A stretch of 64,000 nt of DNA from an uncultured Bacteroidaceae bacterium (GTDB lineage Bacteria; Bacteroidota; Bacteroidia; Bacteroidales; Bacteroidaceae), in contig CALUIR010000001.1 in NCBI GenBank assembly GCA_944320785.1, positions 62,001 to 126,000 of the forward strand. The letters are read 5' to 3'. The notes below the pieces were generated by a model, which ran no database searches, had not been told where the DNA came from, and saw nothing but the letters and a program-made list of their open reading frames with translations. Below are positions 15,615-24,793 of the stretch, piece after piece. A program made the position numbers and the translations under genes. Each line of letters begins with the position of its first letter. The stretch's first letter is position 1.

Positions 15615-18503
15615 TCATTTCCATTTCCTGAAAGACAAGGGTTGCAATGCCACCTTGCCGGAAATCCCAGACGGGGCAGGCTGCCACTTCTCCGCGCTGA
15701 ACCTGCCATCCTCGCCTACATTAACATGCCCCTTGGAATCCACATTGGCGTTATAGAAAATCCGCCACTTCATCCCGTTTTTATCCATATAAGCGATGCG
15801 GTTTGCCATCAGATTGGATACCTTCACTTTCAGCACATCGTCCCCTTTCAACAGTTCCGCCGGTATGTCCATTTCATAAGGAGCCTCCAGAAGCGTCCCC
15901 AAATATTCATCATTCAGATACACCGCCGCACTTTCATGGACTTCTTCAAAGCAAAGCCTCCATGCGTCTGCCCCCTTTGAAAGGACGGGAAGCTTGGTTT
16001 CGTATTCCGCCGTGCCTGAGAAACGGGCATATTCTTCCCCGTATTCCGTCCACGAGACCAGTTCATGTACCTGTTTCGTGGCTGGCAAGGTGGGTCCGCC
16101 TTTGACGAAAGACACCTCCCAATCTGCCAACTCCAAGCCTGCTCCGATTGCTTTGTAATAAGGATAAAGCCTGCCGCCACGGGCATCTGGGAAAGCCTCC
16201 ACAACCATCGACTCGTGCGGTTTCAGTTCCAACCAGAACTCCGGTTGCCCATCCTGCGCCCTTACCTTCGCATAACCGCTTCTGCCGGTCATGGGATTGA
16301 ACAATGCACAGGAACGGAAACCAGCGTTCAAAGAAACCCAGCCTGAAAAACCTCTCCCCGAAGGATTCAATATGAAATAACAGGAGCCGCCATCTTCCTT
16401 CAAGCGGCGGATGCACTGCAAGCCTTGGGCATACATGCTCTCCGGCTTCACATCCGTTTGCGCCAATCCATCCTGCAAGGCATCCATGATGACAATCCGC
16501 CCTTTCCCATACCGGCAGGCACGGACATTTCCTTCTCCTGCAAACGAAAGTTCTTCTTTCAAGTGTTGCATGCGCTTCCTGTCGCGTTCCAAATGAGCCA
16601 AGCCCGGCACGTCAGCAGGAAGCCCGCCATAGAACAGCACCGTGGCGCCTGCTTTCGACAAGTCCAGCAGTTTCGCGAATGTATTCACCGGCATGTATTC
16701 CAGTTCAGGCACCATGACCACCTTGTAGTGGTTCCCACCAGCAAGCAGCTTGCCATCTTTGACAGCCACCTCCTGCAACAATTTGTCGGACGCAGCATCC
16801 CATGAATAGCCGTTGGAAAGCAGGAAACGCCCGCACTCACCCATCGAGGCCGTGTCAAAGCTGTGGAAATAATGGAACGTCTTCTCAGCAGGGGCAGACC
16901 AGAGGTCGGAAATGCCGTAATAAAGCAAAATGTCATTGCACGGCTTGCCGGCCTGCAAGAAGCTTTGCGCACGGGCCACATAACGGTTCAACGCGCCGAA
17001 GTCGTCCCAGAAGCTGTTGGCCGGGGTGAAATGAACGGCTGCATAAAACAGGCGCCCGGGCCACGGCGCATCCATGGGGGAATAATCCGTGCCATGGTAG
17101 AAGATATGGTTGACCCCTCCCAGCAGGAACCGGTCATTGGCCGCCTTCACGTCTGCCAACGTGGACTGGAAATGCTCATTCAGCAATGTGCAGGATTCCG
17201 CAGAGGTCAGCCGCTTCCCCGTAAGGTGGGCTGCCGACGAGGCTGCCTTGATGTCGGAAATGGTACTTCCCTCCATCTCCGGAACGTCGCTGGCGGCATA
17301 CATGTCCAAAGCATTAGCAGGAGAGCCGTGTGCTTGGTTGCGGATGCCTTTCCCTTGGCGGGCCGCCCATCGCTGCCACACCTTCGTGAAACGTTCCAGC
17401 ATCAGTTCGGAGACCACCGCCCGGTAGTCGTGCTGCACCCTGCTGTTTTCTTCTTCACCTGCCATTCCCAGCAGGGCGGGAAGATGTTCCTTCAGGTCGT
17501 AACCGCATATCCGGCGGAACTCCCGGAACATTCCAGGTGTCCAGTCGGCGGTTCCTGCGGCATCGTCCACCTCGTAGGAATCGTTAAAATAGTACCGCAG
17601 GTAGCTGATGTCATGCCCCTTGAATGCTTCGTCAAACCGTTCCAAGTACTTCTTCACGGCTTGCTCCGAGAAGTGGTCGATGACATTGCCCTCGCCGCCG
17701 GGCGAGGCACGCTCCACCATCTTTCCATGCCAGCCTTGGAAGATGGCACACACAAGCCAATCGCCTTCGGGTGCTGTCCAATGCAAGATGCCGTCCTCCA
17801 CTTTGCCGGTCAAATCAACGACCTCCACTATTTCTTTTCCCGATGCAGCATAGCGGTTCGCCGTCACGGCCACCAAGGGCAGGCTCCGCTCATACCATAT
17901 CTGGGCGAAGTCGGTCTCCTGCAAATCCTCGTTTGCCGTGACCGGGTATTTCACGTCCTTCATGTCCACTTTCAGCCCGCTTTGCGTGTAAACCATCGGT
18001 TGCTGAATGTATTCCACCTTCTCTGAAAGGTTTTCCCCGCCTTTCAGGCGGTAAGTTTTTGAGCGGACAGACTTGCAGGCCGTATCTTCATCCACCCACG
18101 GGCCACCGAAGGGCCACCCCGAAGCATTGGCCAAGTCAACGCCCATGCCAAGGCGTTCCGCCTCCTTCAGGATATGCTCCAGCATCTCCACCCAGCGGGG
18201 GGACAAGTATTCGATGAACTGGTCCTCTATCCCCCTCACGCCATAGATGGGGGTCACTTCAACGCCACCCAAACCAGCCGCTTGGTAAGCCTCCAAGGTA
18301 GCCGTTATGTCTTCCTTGGTGACCGCGCTGCCTTGAATCCACCAGCGGGTCCAAGGCTTTGCCTCCATCGTCATTTCCGGCCATTCCAGCCCGCCGGGGC
18401 CTTCCGCGCCTTCCGGGAAAGCCGGTGTGCCAAAACCGCACAGCAGCAAGGCCGGCAAAAGGAAGCGTGTCCTCAAGTTCTTCAATTTTACCATTCTGCA
18501 CAT
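15615..18503 (-). CDS. GH106-like glycoside hydrolase (putative alpha-L-rhamnosidase)
   Basis: This 962-residue secreted enzyme (signal peptide ending near APAFPEG) opens with KPWTRWWIQGSAVTKEDITA and continues with GGVEVTPIYGVRG and DLANASGWPFGGPWV, all hallmarks of GH106 and its close relatives. The middle carries a TIM-barrel-like domain with conserved EGSTISDIKAAS and HGTDYSPMDAPWPG blocks. The C-terminus has a galactose-binding-like sandwich (AAVYLNDEYLGTLLEAPYEM; LKVKVSNLMANRIAYMD). GH106 enzymes release terminal alpha-L-rhamnose from rhamnogalacturonans, but this fold group also contains uncharacterised relatives, so the sugar is an inference. An alternative ATG lies at 18494. It heads the block that follows repeat array 2. 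Confidence 0.85.
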   Translation of the reverse strand: MCRMVKLKNLRTRFLLPALLLCGFGTPAFPEGAEGPGGLEWPEMTMEAKPWTRWWIQGSAVTKEDITATLEAYQAAGLGGVEVTPIYGVRGIEDQFIEYLSPRWVEMLEHILKEAERLGMGVDLANASGWPFGGPWVDEDTACKSVRSKTYRLKGGENLSEKVEYIQQPMVYTQSGLKVDMKDVKYPVTANEDLQETDFAQIWYERSLPLVAVTANRYAASGKEIVEVVDLTGKVEDGILHWTAPEGDWLVCAIFQGWHGKMVERASPGGEGNVIDHFSEQAVKKYLERFDEAFKGHDISYLRYYFNDSYEVDDAAGTADWTPGMFREFRRICGYDLKEHLPALLGMAGEEENSRVQHDYRAVVSELMLERFTKVWQRWAARQGKGIRNQAHGSPANALDMYAASDVPEMEGSTISDIKAASSAAHLTGKRLTSAESCTLLNEHFQSTLADVKAANDRFLLGGVNHIFYHGTDYSPMDAPWPGRLFYAAVHFTPANSFWDDFGALNRYVARAQSFLQAGKPCNDILLYYGISDLWSAPAEKTFHYFHSFDTASMGECGRFLLSNGYSWDAASDKLLQEVAVKDGKLLAGGNHYKVVMVPELEYMPVNTFAKLLDLSKAGATVLFYGGLPADVPGLAHLERDRKRMQHLKEELSFAGEGNVRACRYGKGRIVIMDALQDGLAQTDVKPESMYAQGLQCIRRLKEDGGSCYFILNPSGRGFSGWVSLNAGFRSCALFNPMTGRSGYAKVRAQDGQPEFWLELKPHESMVVEAFPDARGGRLYPYYKAIGAGLELADWEVSFVKGGPTLPATKQVHELVSWTEYGEEYARFSGTAEYETKLPVLSKGADAWRLCFEEVHESAAVYLNDEYLGTLLEAPYEMDIPAELLKGDDVLKVKVSNLMANRIAYMDKNGMKWRIFYNANVDSKGHVNVGEDGRFSAEKWQPAPSGISGKVALQPLSFRKWK

Positions 18504-18587
18504 TCTTTTCTATCGTTACACATTCATTTTACTAAAGAAGCAGGCAGGAAAGGAAAGCCCCCCATGCGGGCAACAAACCCCGTCTGC

Positions 18588-18741
18588 CCGCATGGGAAAC
18601 CTGGCTTGCACGGGCAAATTCTTTATCTTTAGGCTAGAGATACACATCCTCAGGCTAAAGATGCGCATCCTTAACCTAAGGATACACATCCTTAGCCTAA
18701 AGATAAAGAATCCTCCGGGGTGACTACGGTTTCCCATACGG
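18588..18741. repeat. Array 2: double-ended array of four 21-bp units with a 36-nt tail at each end
   Basis: Units begin at 18624, 18645, 18666 and 18687 (exact 21-bp period) with cores such as CATCCTTAGCCTAAAGAT. Unlike arrays 1 and 3, tails are present on both sides in opposite orientation: 18588-18623 and 18706-18741, each exactly 36 nt, both with AAGAAT next to the units and GGTTTCCCATnCGG at the far end. The left tail overlaps a further perfect 12-bp inverted repeat (CCCATGCGGGCA, 18561-18572 and 18585-18596). The array fills most of the gap between the surface-lipoprotein gene and the GH106-like gene. Confidence 0.9.
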
Positions 18742-18753
18742 CCTCGGAGGATT
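18709..18753 (-). terminator. Possible terminator hairpin after the surface lipoprotein gene
   Basis: AATCCTCCG (18709-18717) and CGGAGGATT (18745-18753) form a 9-bp stem enclosing most of the right tail of array 2. On the minus strand the stem is followed by CTTTATCTTT, a weak T-tract. It may end the SusCD transcript, or be part of the repeat element, or both. Confidence 0.45.
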
Positions 18754-18804
18754 TTCTTTCACCGTTGCAAATGCTTTCCTCGCCGCCTGCCTAGAGCAAG
18801 CCCG

Positions 18805-20139
18805 TCACTTGGACAAAGAAACAGACCTGATTTGCACACGGGAGTCCACAGGAGCAGACACGACGAATCCCATCGTCACCGTCCCGGCTGCCTCCAGGCT
18901 GAACTCCATGCTATGCTGGGTTATCTCCGCTGTCTCATCCCATTGCACGAAGGCCAGCACGTCCGGGTCTGACGCCATGTCCTCGGCATCGGGCAGGCTC
19001 GTCCCCCTTGCCACTACGAAATAGCCATCACACTCCCCTATGAAGCGTGACGGGAGGAAGCCGGCATTGAAGGCACCGGCTGGCAATTCAAAGGATTGGT
19101 ATATCTTGGCATTGGCCAATGCGCCACCTGTCGCTTCGTTCGCATAGAAGTCCATCACGCCGCCGTTGGTGTTCTGCCAGCCGCCGACATACAGGTCCTT
19201 GGACTTGTTGTAAGTAGATTTCACGTTCTCCGTGCAATCCCAGTCTTTCAGGCAATCCACACGGCCGGACACCAACTGGGCCCTCACGAACGGGGCACCG
19301 CTGTTCTTGATGTACTGTTCCGTGATGTTCTCCCAGATATGGACTTGCTTGGTCATAGTCACCAAGTTGCCCCTCGTGCCTTTTGATGTCAGCTTCACGT
19401 CATAAATGCCCACAGCGGGGAATACATGTTCCTTCGGGTCTTCCTCCGTCATGGCCGGCGAGCCGTCGCCAAAGTCCCACTCATAATCCAGGCAGAACAG
19501 CGAAGTGTTCGTTATCAGTATTTTCAACGGGTCGTCCTCGTCTATCGTGTACGTGAAATCAGGCTGCGCCTCTATCAGCCCGGCCGTGATGTCGAACACA
19601 ATCACGCTCAGGTCCTCGTTGATGTCCACATTGGAATCCACGATTTTTATCCCCAACACATACCGCTTGTCCAAGTTCTCCAAAAGGAAAGGAATGTCCA
19701 CCGCCAGGTTGGTAATCCCGAGATCCTCGCCGGAACCGATGCGGATTTCGCTGTCGAAAGAATATTTCCCTTCCGGCAGGATTTCCGGGATGCCGCCATC
19801 TTCGCCAACCAGTTCCTCCGACTCAATCAGCCCCTGTATCGTGTCGTTGTCAACGCCTAATTCCACCACCACGTCTTTCTTGCTCCACACCGAACCTCTG
19901 TACACGCCCAACGGGATGAGCAGCTTGTTGTTCTCGGCATCAATCTTGTAACGGAACGGCGCGTCCTCCGATGTAATCAGTTCGTCCACCTTGTAGATGA
20001 CGCTCTCGTACACGCCGGCAATATACACTTTGTCGTTCGGGTATTGCGACCCCGCGTCATACACGTCGCGGTATTCGCAGGCAGAAAACATGGCCGCCAC
20101 TGCCCCCAAAAGCAGGATTCTATTCACTATTTTTTTCAT
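18805..20139 (-). CDS. Surface glycan-binding lipoprotein (DUF1735 + PKD, SusE/F position)
   Basis: This 444-residue lipoprotein (lipobox FSAC) has an N-terminal region about residues 25-195 resembling DUF1735 (KLLIPLGVYRGSVW; LLENLDKRYVLGIKIVDS). It is followed by a PKD domain about 200-275 with the typical YEWDFGDGSPAMTEED and HVFPAVGIYDVKLTSKG, and a C-terminal DUF5013-like sandwich (about 290-444). It lies directly after SusD2, the usual place of a surface glycan-binding protein. It is inferred to be exported to the cell surface and to bind oligosaccharides. It has no catalytic motif that I can see. Confidence 0.82.
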   Translation of the reverse strand: MKKIVNRILLLGAVAAMFSACEYRDVYDAGSQYPNDKVYIAGVYESVIYKVDELITSEDAPFRYKIDAENNKLLIPLGVYRGSVWSKKDVVVELGVDNDTIQGLIESEELVGEDGGIPEILPEGKYSFDSEIRIGSGEDLGITNLAVDIPFLLENLDKRYVLGIKIVDSNVDINEDLSVIVFDITAGLIEAQPDFTYTIDEDDPLKILITNTSLFCLDYEWDFGDGSPAMTEEDPKEHVFPAVGIYDVKLTSKGTRGNLVTMTKQVHIWENITEQYIKNSGAPFVRAQLVSGRVDCLKDWDCTENVKSTYNKSKDLYVGGWQNTNGGVMDFYANEATGGALANAKIYQSFELPAGAFNAGFLPSRFIGECDGYFVVARGTSLPDAEDMASDPDVLAFVQWDETAEITQHSMEFSLEAAGTVTMGFVVSAPVDSRVQIRSVSLSK

Positions 20140-20166
20140 GACTTCAATTGTTTTCTTGTTAAACGA

Positions 20167-21921
20167 TTATTCCCAAATCGGGTTTTGCGGCCAGCCTGCC
20201 GCAATGACCTGCTCATTCAGTATCACAGAGCCCGGAATAGGATAAAAATACATCTTGGGCGAGAACACGCGGTTTTCTACCGTGACTTTTTCGTATGCAA
20301 ACGTGCCGTCTGCATCGTTCTTCACGATTTTCACGCCCTCCAGCGGCGAATTAAGCTCCGTCGTGGCCGTCATCCATCGCCGTGTGTCCCACAAGCGGTG
20401 ATCCTCAAACGCCAATTCCACCCGCCGTTCGTTGCGTATCCTTTCCCTGATTTCCGCTTGGCTGCCATTGCCGATAGGAGGCATGTTGACATCTTTGCGT
20501 TCCCGCGTCTTGTTGGCATAAATCAAGATGTCGGGATTGCCCGGTTCCGCTTCGTTCAATGCCTCCGCATAATTCAGGTAAATCTCTGAAATGCGGAATA
20601 TCGGCCAAGGATGGTTGCTCGTGGTTCCGCTGACCAGATTGATGTTCGTATCCACAAACTTCCTCAGGTAATACCCAGTCAATGTCCCGTTCTCGACATC
20701 CTTGTTGATGCCTCCTTCAAAAGTTTCAAGCACAACGTCCTTGAACGTGTCTCCGTTCATGAACACCGTCATGGCCAAACGAGGGTCGCGGTTAGCATAC
20801 GGGTCTGCCGCATGCGCCGGATTGTTCCAGTCGAACTTGCTCCCGTCTGCCATCTCATATGCATCCACCAGATTCTGTGATGGCGTGATGCCTCCTCCCC
20901 CGTTCGGGAATCCGGAAGGAAAATTATTCCGCTCAAACGTGTTCGTATTGCTGCTGATGCGGCGCACCAAAATCAATTCCGGGCTTTGGAACGTCTTGCC
21001 CAAGTCCGTGTAACGAACCATCAAGCCATACCCGGCTTCGCTCTCCAAGTCAATGACAGCTTTGGCAGCCTTTGCAGCTTCTGCCCATCTTTCCTGACGG
21101 TCTTTCGGGTCTAAAGTTATCAATTCCGGATGCGCGTATCCTTCTGCCCATGACGATGTATTCCATAAGTCGCTTGCTGCATACAACAGCAAACGGCTCT
21201 TCAAAGCCAAAGCAGCTCCCCTGGTCACACGCCCCAAGTTGTCATTGTTGTAAACGACCGGCAATGCATCTTCTTCCCCGTTCTCACCTTCACCGCCCAA
21301 GATGGTGCATTCATCCGCAATGAAATCCACACACTCTTGCAGCGTGTTCCTTTGGATATTTGCAAAATCGGCATCCAAAGGCAAAGCTTCCGTCAAAAGC
21401 GGCACGCCGCCATACCGCTTTATCAGTTCAAAATAAAAATACGCCCTCAGGAAACGGGCTTCCCGCTTCCAATTGACAACATCTTCCGATCGTGTCTTGT
21501 AAATTTCTTGGGCATTCTCGCTCGGATCCAATTTATAAGCATCCAGATTCACCTCAAACCGTTCTGCTGATTCCAAATACGTGTTCACCCGCCGGATGTA
21601 AGTAAAGTAATGCGACCACACATCATCCGGGTTTACATACTGGTTCCAGGAGCCGGAATTAAACACCTGGGCATCCCCCTGCAACGTATATTCCGCCTCA
21701 TCACTCAATGAGGCCATCATCGCATTGCCAATCAAAAAATGCCCATCACGCATTCCTGTATAAAGGTTGATAACCTGCCCCTGCAAATTGCCATACTCCG
21801 TCGCAATGGCTTCTTCATCCATTGTGGTCGGTGTTTCCCTGTCCAAGTCAGAGCATGAGCAAATCAAAGAGGCAACCAAAACACAACCGATGCCATATAT
21901 ATGTTTCATTGTCTTTTTCAT
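20167..21921 (-). CDS. SusD/RagB family glycan-binding lipoprotein (pair 2)
   Basis: A 584-residue SusD homologue with a lipoprotein signal (VLVASLICSCSD), an N-terminal TPR-like helical scaffold (WKREARFLRAYFYFELIKRYGGVPLL, read in pieces) and the classic C-terminal RNERRVELAFEDHRLWDTRR block. SusD proteins sit as lids over a SusC channel at the cell surface and bind glycan. It pairs with the short SusC2 just upstream (21-nt gap) and precedes the PKD lipoprotein. Confidence 0.96.
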   Translation of the reverse strand: MKKTMKHIYGIGCVLVASLICSCSDLDRETPTTMDEEAIATEYGNLQGQVINLYTGMRDGHFLIGNAMMASLSDEAEYTLQGDAQVFNSGSWNQYVNPDDVWSHYFTYIRRVNTYLESAERFEVNLDAYKLDPSENAQEIYKTRSEDVVNWKREARFLRAYFYFELIKRYGGVPLLTEALPLDADFANIQRNTLQECVDFIADECTILGGEGENGEEDALPVVYNNDNLGRVTRGAALALKSRLLLYAASDLWNTSSWAEGYAHPELITLDPKDRQERWAEAAKAAKAVIDLESEAGYGLMVRYTDLGKTFQSPELILVRRISSNTNTFERNNFPSGFPNGGGGITPSQNLVDAYEMADGSKFDWNNPAHAADPYANRDPRLAMTVFMNGDTFKDVVLETFEGGINKDVENGTLTGYYLRKFVDTNINLVSGTTSNHPWPIFRISEIYLNYAEALNEAEPGNPDILIYANKTRERKDVNMPPIGNGSQAEIRERIRNERRVELAFEDHRLWDTRRWMTATTELNSPLEGVKIVKNDADGTFAYEKVTVENRVFSPKMYFYPIPGSVILNEQVIAAGWPQNPIWE

Positions 21922-21942
21922 TTTACTATCCTATTATATCAA

Positions 21943-24765
21943 TTAAAACTGAACATTTACTCCCAAGCTGACCGTCCTCACAGCCGGATAACCTCCAATG
22001 CGTTCCGAATCATACCCCTCCACATCATCAATTGCAAAAAGGTTGGTTCCGTTTGCGAAAACTCTCAAATCAGCCTTGGCAGAAGGTATCACGTTCTTAA
22101 ACGTATAGCCGATCTCCACATCACGAAGTTTCAAGAAATTACCATTCCGGGTCCAAAACGTGGACGACCTGTAGTTATTCTGCTCATTGGTCAACGACAA
22201 ACGAGGATAGGTAGCCCTGTCGGCCATATCTTCCGAAGTCCATCTGCCTAATGCAAACTCTGAAACGGAACCATTATTCTGGAAAGCCTTGTAATAATTG
22301 GCAGCCAAATAAACTGTCCTGTTCAAAACGCCATGGAAGAAAGCAGAGAAATCGAAATTCTTATAAGTGAAGCCTAGATTCAGACCCAACGTGATTTCCG
22401 GAATTTCTGTATAGCCGAACGGATAACTGTCATTATTATCTATGACTCCGTCACCATTCCAGTCTTTGTACTTCAAGTCGCCCGGCACCACATCTTTCCA
22501 TGTCGGCTTCGCCACATTAGGGTCATCAATCTCAGCCTGTGTGTAATAGCCTAAAGCCTCAAGATAATAAGCTTGGTCAATATGATGACCGGTCTTGTAC
22601 AGGTGGGCATTGTTTTCCGCCTTAATTTCCTCAGACATGTACAATATTTTGTTCTTAGAAGCCCAAACATCTGCTTTCACATAATAGTTGAAATCACGCC
22701 CAACATGGTCATTCCACATCACGCTAGCCTCAACGCCTTGGTTCTTCGTTTTTCCAATATTCTGGTAAGGCAGTTCCGCGCCAATATAAGAAGGTATCGA
22801 ACGATTCGGCAAACACAAGATGCCTGCACGGCGATTATGGAAATAGTCAACAGAAAGCCCTAACTTGCCCCATAAGTCTGCCTCTATTCCAATATTGAAC
22901 TTTTGTTCCTTTTCCCATGAAATATCAGGATTTGCCAAACGCAATTGACGGTAACCCGGTATATAACCATTAGCGACACCGATATTGTAACCTTCCTTCT
23001 CACCGTATTCCTGCTCATACATGAAACGGGTATCTCCGTTGATTTTGTCATTCCCTGTCAAGCCATACGATGTCCGAAGTTTCAAATACTTCACCACATC
23101 ATTGTCTCTCAGGAGATCCTCTTCTGAAATAACCCATGACACAGCACCTGCCGGAAATACGCCTGTGCGATGTCCCTTGGCAAATGTCTCCGTGGCTTGT
23201 ACGCCCATTGAGAATTCAGCAGTGTATTTCTTGCCATACGTATAAGCAAAGTTTGCCCCCATGCCGACATGCACATACGGCTGCTCATTGCCATACGTTT
23301 CACTTTCATAGGAATACAGCAACAAGGCATGCACGTCATGCTTGCCGAACGAATTGTCATAATTCAACGAACCTTCCAAAGTCGTATTCCGCCATTGGTC
23401 AGACATGGAATCATCTATCGTGATTGTCTCTTTCTTGCCATACGGTTCAGAATACAAATAATTTCCACCGGCATCCTTGCCTAACAACGAATAATACTCA
23501 TAATTGGCATATCGGTTGAAATAATTCAAATAATAGCTGTTGAATGAAATTGCGCCGGAAACACTCAAACCGGGAAGCAACATATCCAGCTTCTCCGTCA
23601 ACCGCAAAGCCGAGTTGATATAACGTGAATTCTGTGTCCAATATCCACGGTCTACAATATTGGCCAACGGATTAGACCAATTGCTGCTGCCTCCCCATGT
23701 GCCGTTCGGGTTCCGAACCGGGAATGAATTCGCCGGAACAGTTTCCAACCGTGTGAACAAATCGCTCGTGTTTTTCCCCATGTCATCCGTACCGCCCGGA
23801 GTCTTCTTGTCTTCAATAGCTATGCCCAATGTAACATGAGCCGATAGATTCTTCGTAATGTTCACATCTACATTCGAGCGGACATTGTAGCGGTTATAAA
23901 CTTGATTATGGGTATTATCGGACATATCCTTCGTACGCTTCATCAATCCAGAATTGCCCATGTAATTCAACAATACGAAATATTGTGCAATCTCGTTCCC
24001 GCCTTGAAAACTCAACCCCACTTTATACAACTCCGCCATTTTCCGCAATGTCTCATCATACCAATCCACATTCGGATACAGGAACTTGTCCGTCCCATTC
24101 TTATATGCATCCAATGCTTCCGTCCCATAATACTGGGTACCGCCATTGACCGCTGCATATGCTTCATTATACAATGTTGCATAACCATACGAATCCAAGA
24201 ACTTCGGCATTTCGGTCGGTTGTTGGAAACCTACTTGAGCTGTGAAATTCACTTTCAATGGCTGGTTGCGCCCTCTTTTCGTCTTAATCAATAAAACCCC
24301 ATTTGCACCTCTCATCCCATAGATGGCCGTAGCCGCAGCATCTTTCAGCAACGTAATTGATTCTATTTCCTCCGGCATCAATTGAGAAAAAAGGCTTCTC
24401 AAATATCCATCTGCATCCGTATATTGGGAAACAAAGCCATCAATGACAATCAATGGGTCTTTTAATCCTTGAAAAGTACCCAATCCTCTTGCACGCAATG
24501 TATTATCCACCACCCCTGCTTCATCTGAACCTTGGGTAACAGTCAAGCCCGGTAATCTGCCAGCCAATGAATTAATCAAATTAGGAGTGAATGATTTCGA
24601 CAAATCTTCTCCTTTGACAGTAGATATGGCACTGCTCCTGTTATAACCTTCCGGCGTGTCATACCCTAACTGTGCTTTCACTGACAGGCTGTCGCCCACA
24701 GCCCCGGCAAACACCGGGACAGCAAAGAGAACAAAGCCTGTTATATATTTAAATACCGAATTCAT
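21943..24765 (-). CDS. SusC/RagA TonB-dependent transporter lacking the N-terminal CarboxypepD_reg domain (pair 2)
   Basis: This 940-residue outer-membrane protein has a signal peptide (to about residue 22), then at about residue 30 goes directly to a plug domain: NRSSAISTVKGEDLSKSF, NSLAGRLPGLTVTQG, and the SusC-type plug signature SITLLKDAAATAIYGMRGAN. The rest is a 22-strand-type barrel ending in VRTVSLGVNVQF. The carboxypeptidase-like regulatory domain of SusC1 is missing, and the usual DEVVVVGYG TonB-box region is replaced by QLGYDTPEG. It should still form a SusCD importer with SusD2, but energy coupling or partner choice may differ from pair 1. Confidence 0.95.
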   Translation of the reverse strand: MNSVFKYITGFVLFAVPVFAGAVGDSLSVKAQLGYDTPEGYNRSSAISTVKGEDLSKSFTPNLINSLAGRLPGLTVTQGSDEAGVVDNTLRARGLGTFQGLKDPLIVIDGFVSQYTDADGYLRSLFSQLMPEEIESITLLKDAAATAIYGMRGANGVLLIKTKRGRNQPLKVNFTAQVGFQQPTEMPKFLDSYGYATLYNEAYAAVNGGTQYYGTEALDAYKNGTDKFLYPNVDWYDETLRKMAELYKVGLSFQGGNEIAQYFVLLNYMGNSGLMKRTKDMSDNTHNQVYNRYNVRSNVDVNITKNLSAHVTLGIAIEDKKTPGGTDDMGKNTSDLFTRLETVPANSFPVRNPNGTWGGSSNWSNPLANIVDRGYWTQNSRYINSALRLTEKLDMLLPGLSVSGAISFNSYYLNYFNRYANYEYYSLLGKDAGGNYLYSEPYGKKETITIDDSMSDQWRNTTLEGSLNYDNSFGKHDVHALLLYSYESETYGNEQPYVHVGMGANFAYTYGKKYTAEFSMGVQATETFAKGHRTGVFPAGAVSWVISEEDLLRDNDVVKYLKLRTSYGLTGNDKINGDTRFMYEQEYGEKEGYNIGVANGYIPGYRQLRLANPDISWEKEQKFNIGIEADLWGKLGLSVDYFHNRRAGILCLPNRSIPSYIGAELPYQNIGKTKNQGVEASVMWNDHVGRDFNYYVKADVWASKNKILYMSEEIKAENNAHLYKTGHHIDQAYYLEALGYYTQAEIDDPNVAKPTWKDVVPGDLKYKDWNGDGVIDNNDSYPFGYTEIPEITLGLNLGFTYKNFDFSAFFHGVLNRTVYLAANYYKAFQNNGSVSEFALGRWTSEDMADRATYPRLSLTNEQNNYRSSTFWTRNGNFLKLRDVEIGYTFKNVIPSAKADLRVFANGTNLFAIDDVEGYDSERIGGYPAVRTVSLGVNVQF

Positions 24766-24793
24766 AATATTAACAATTTAAGAAATAACTACA

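Noticed and set aside
18624..18705. CRISPR array
   Set aside because: The 21-bp units are contiguous, palindromic and without variable spacers, and no cas genes are present.
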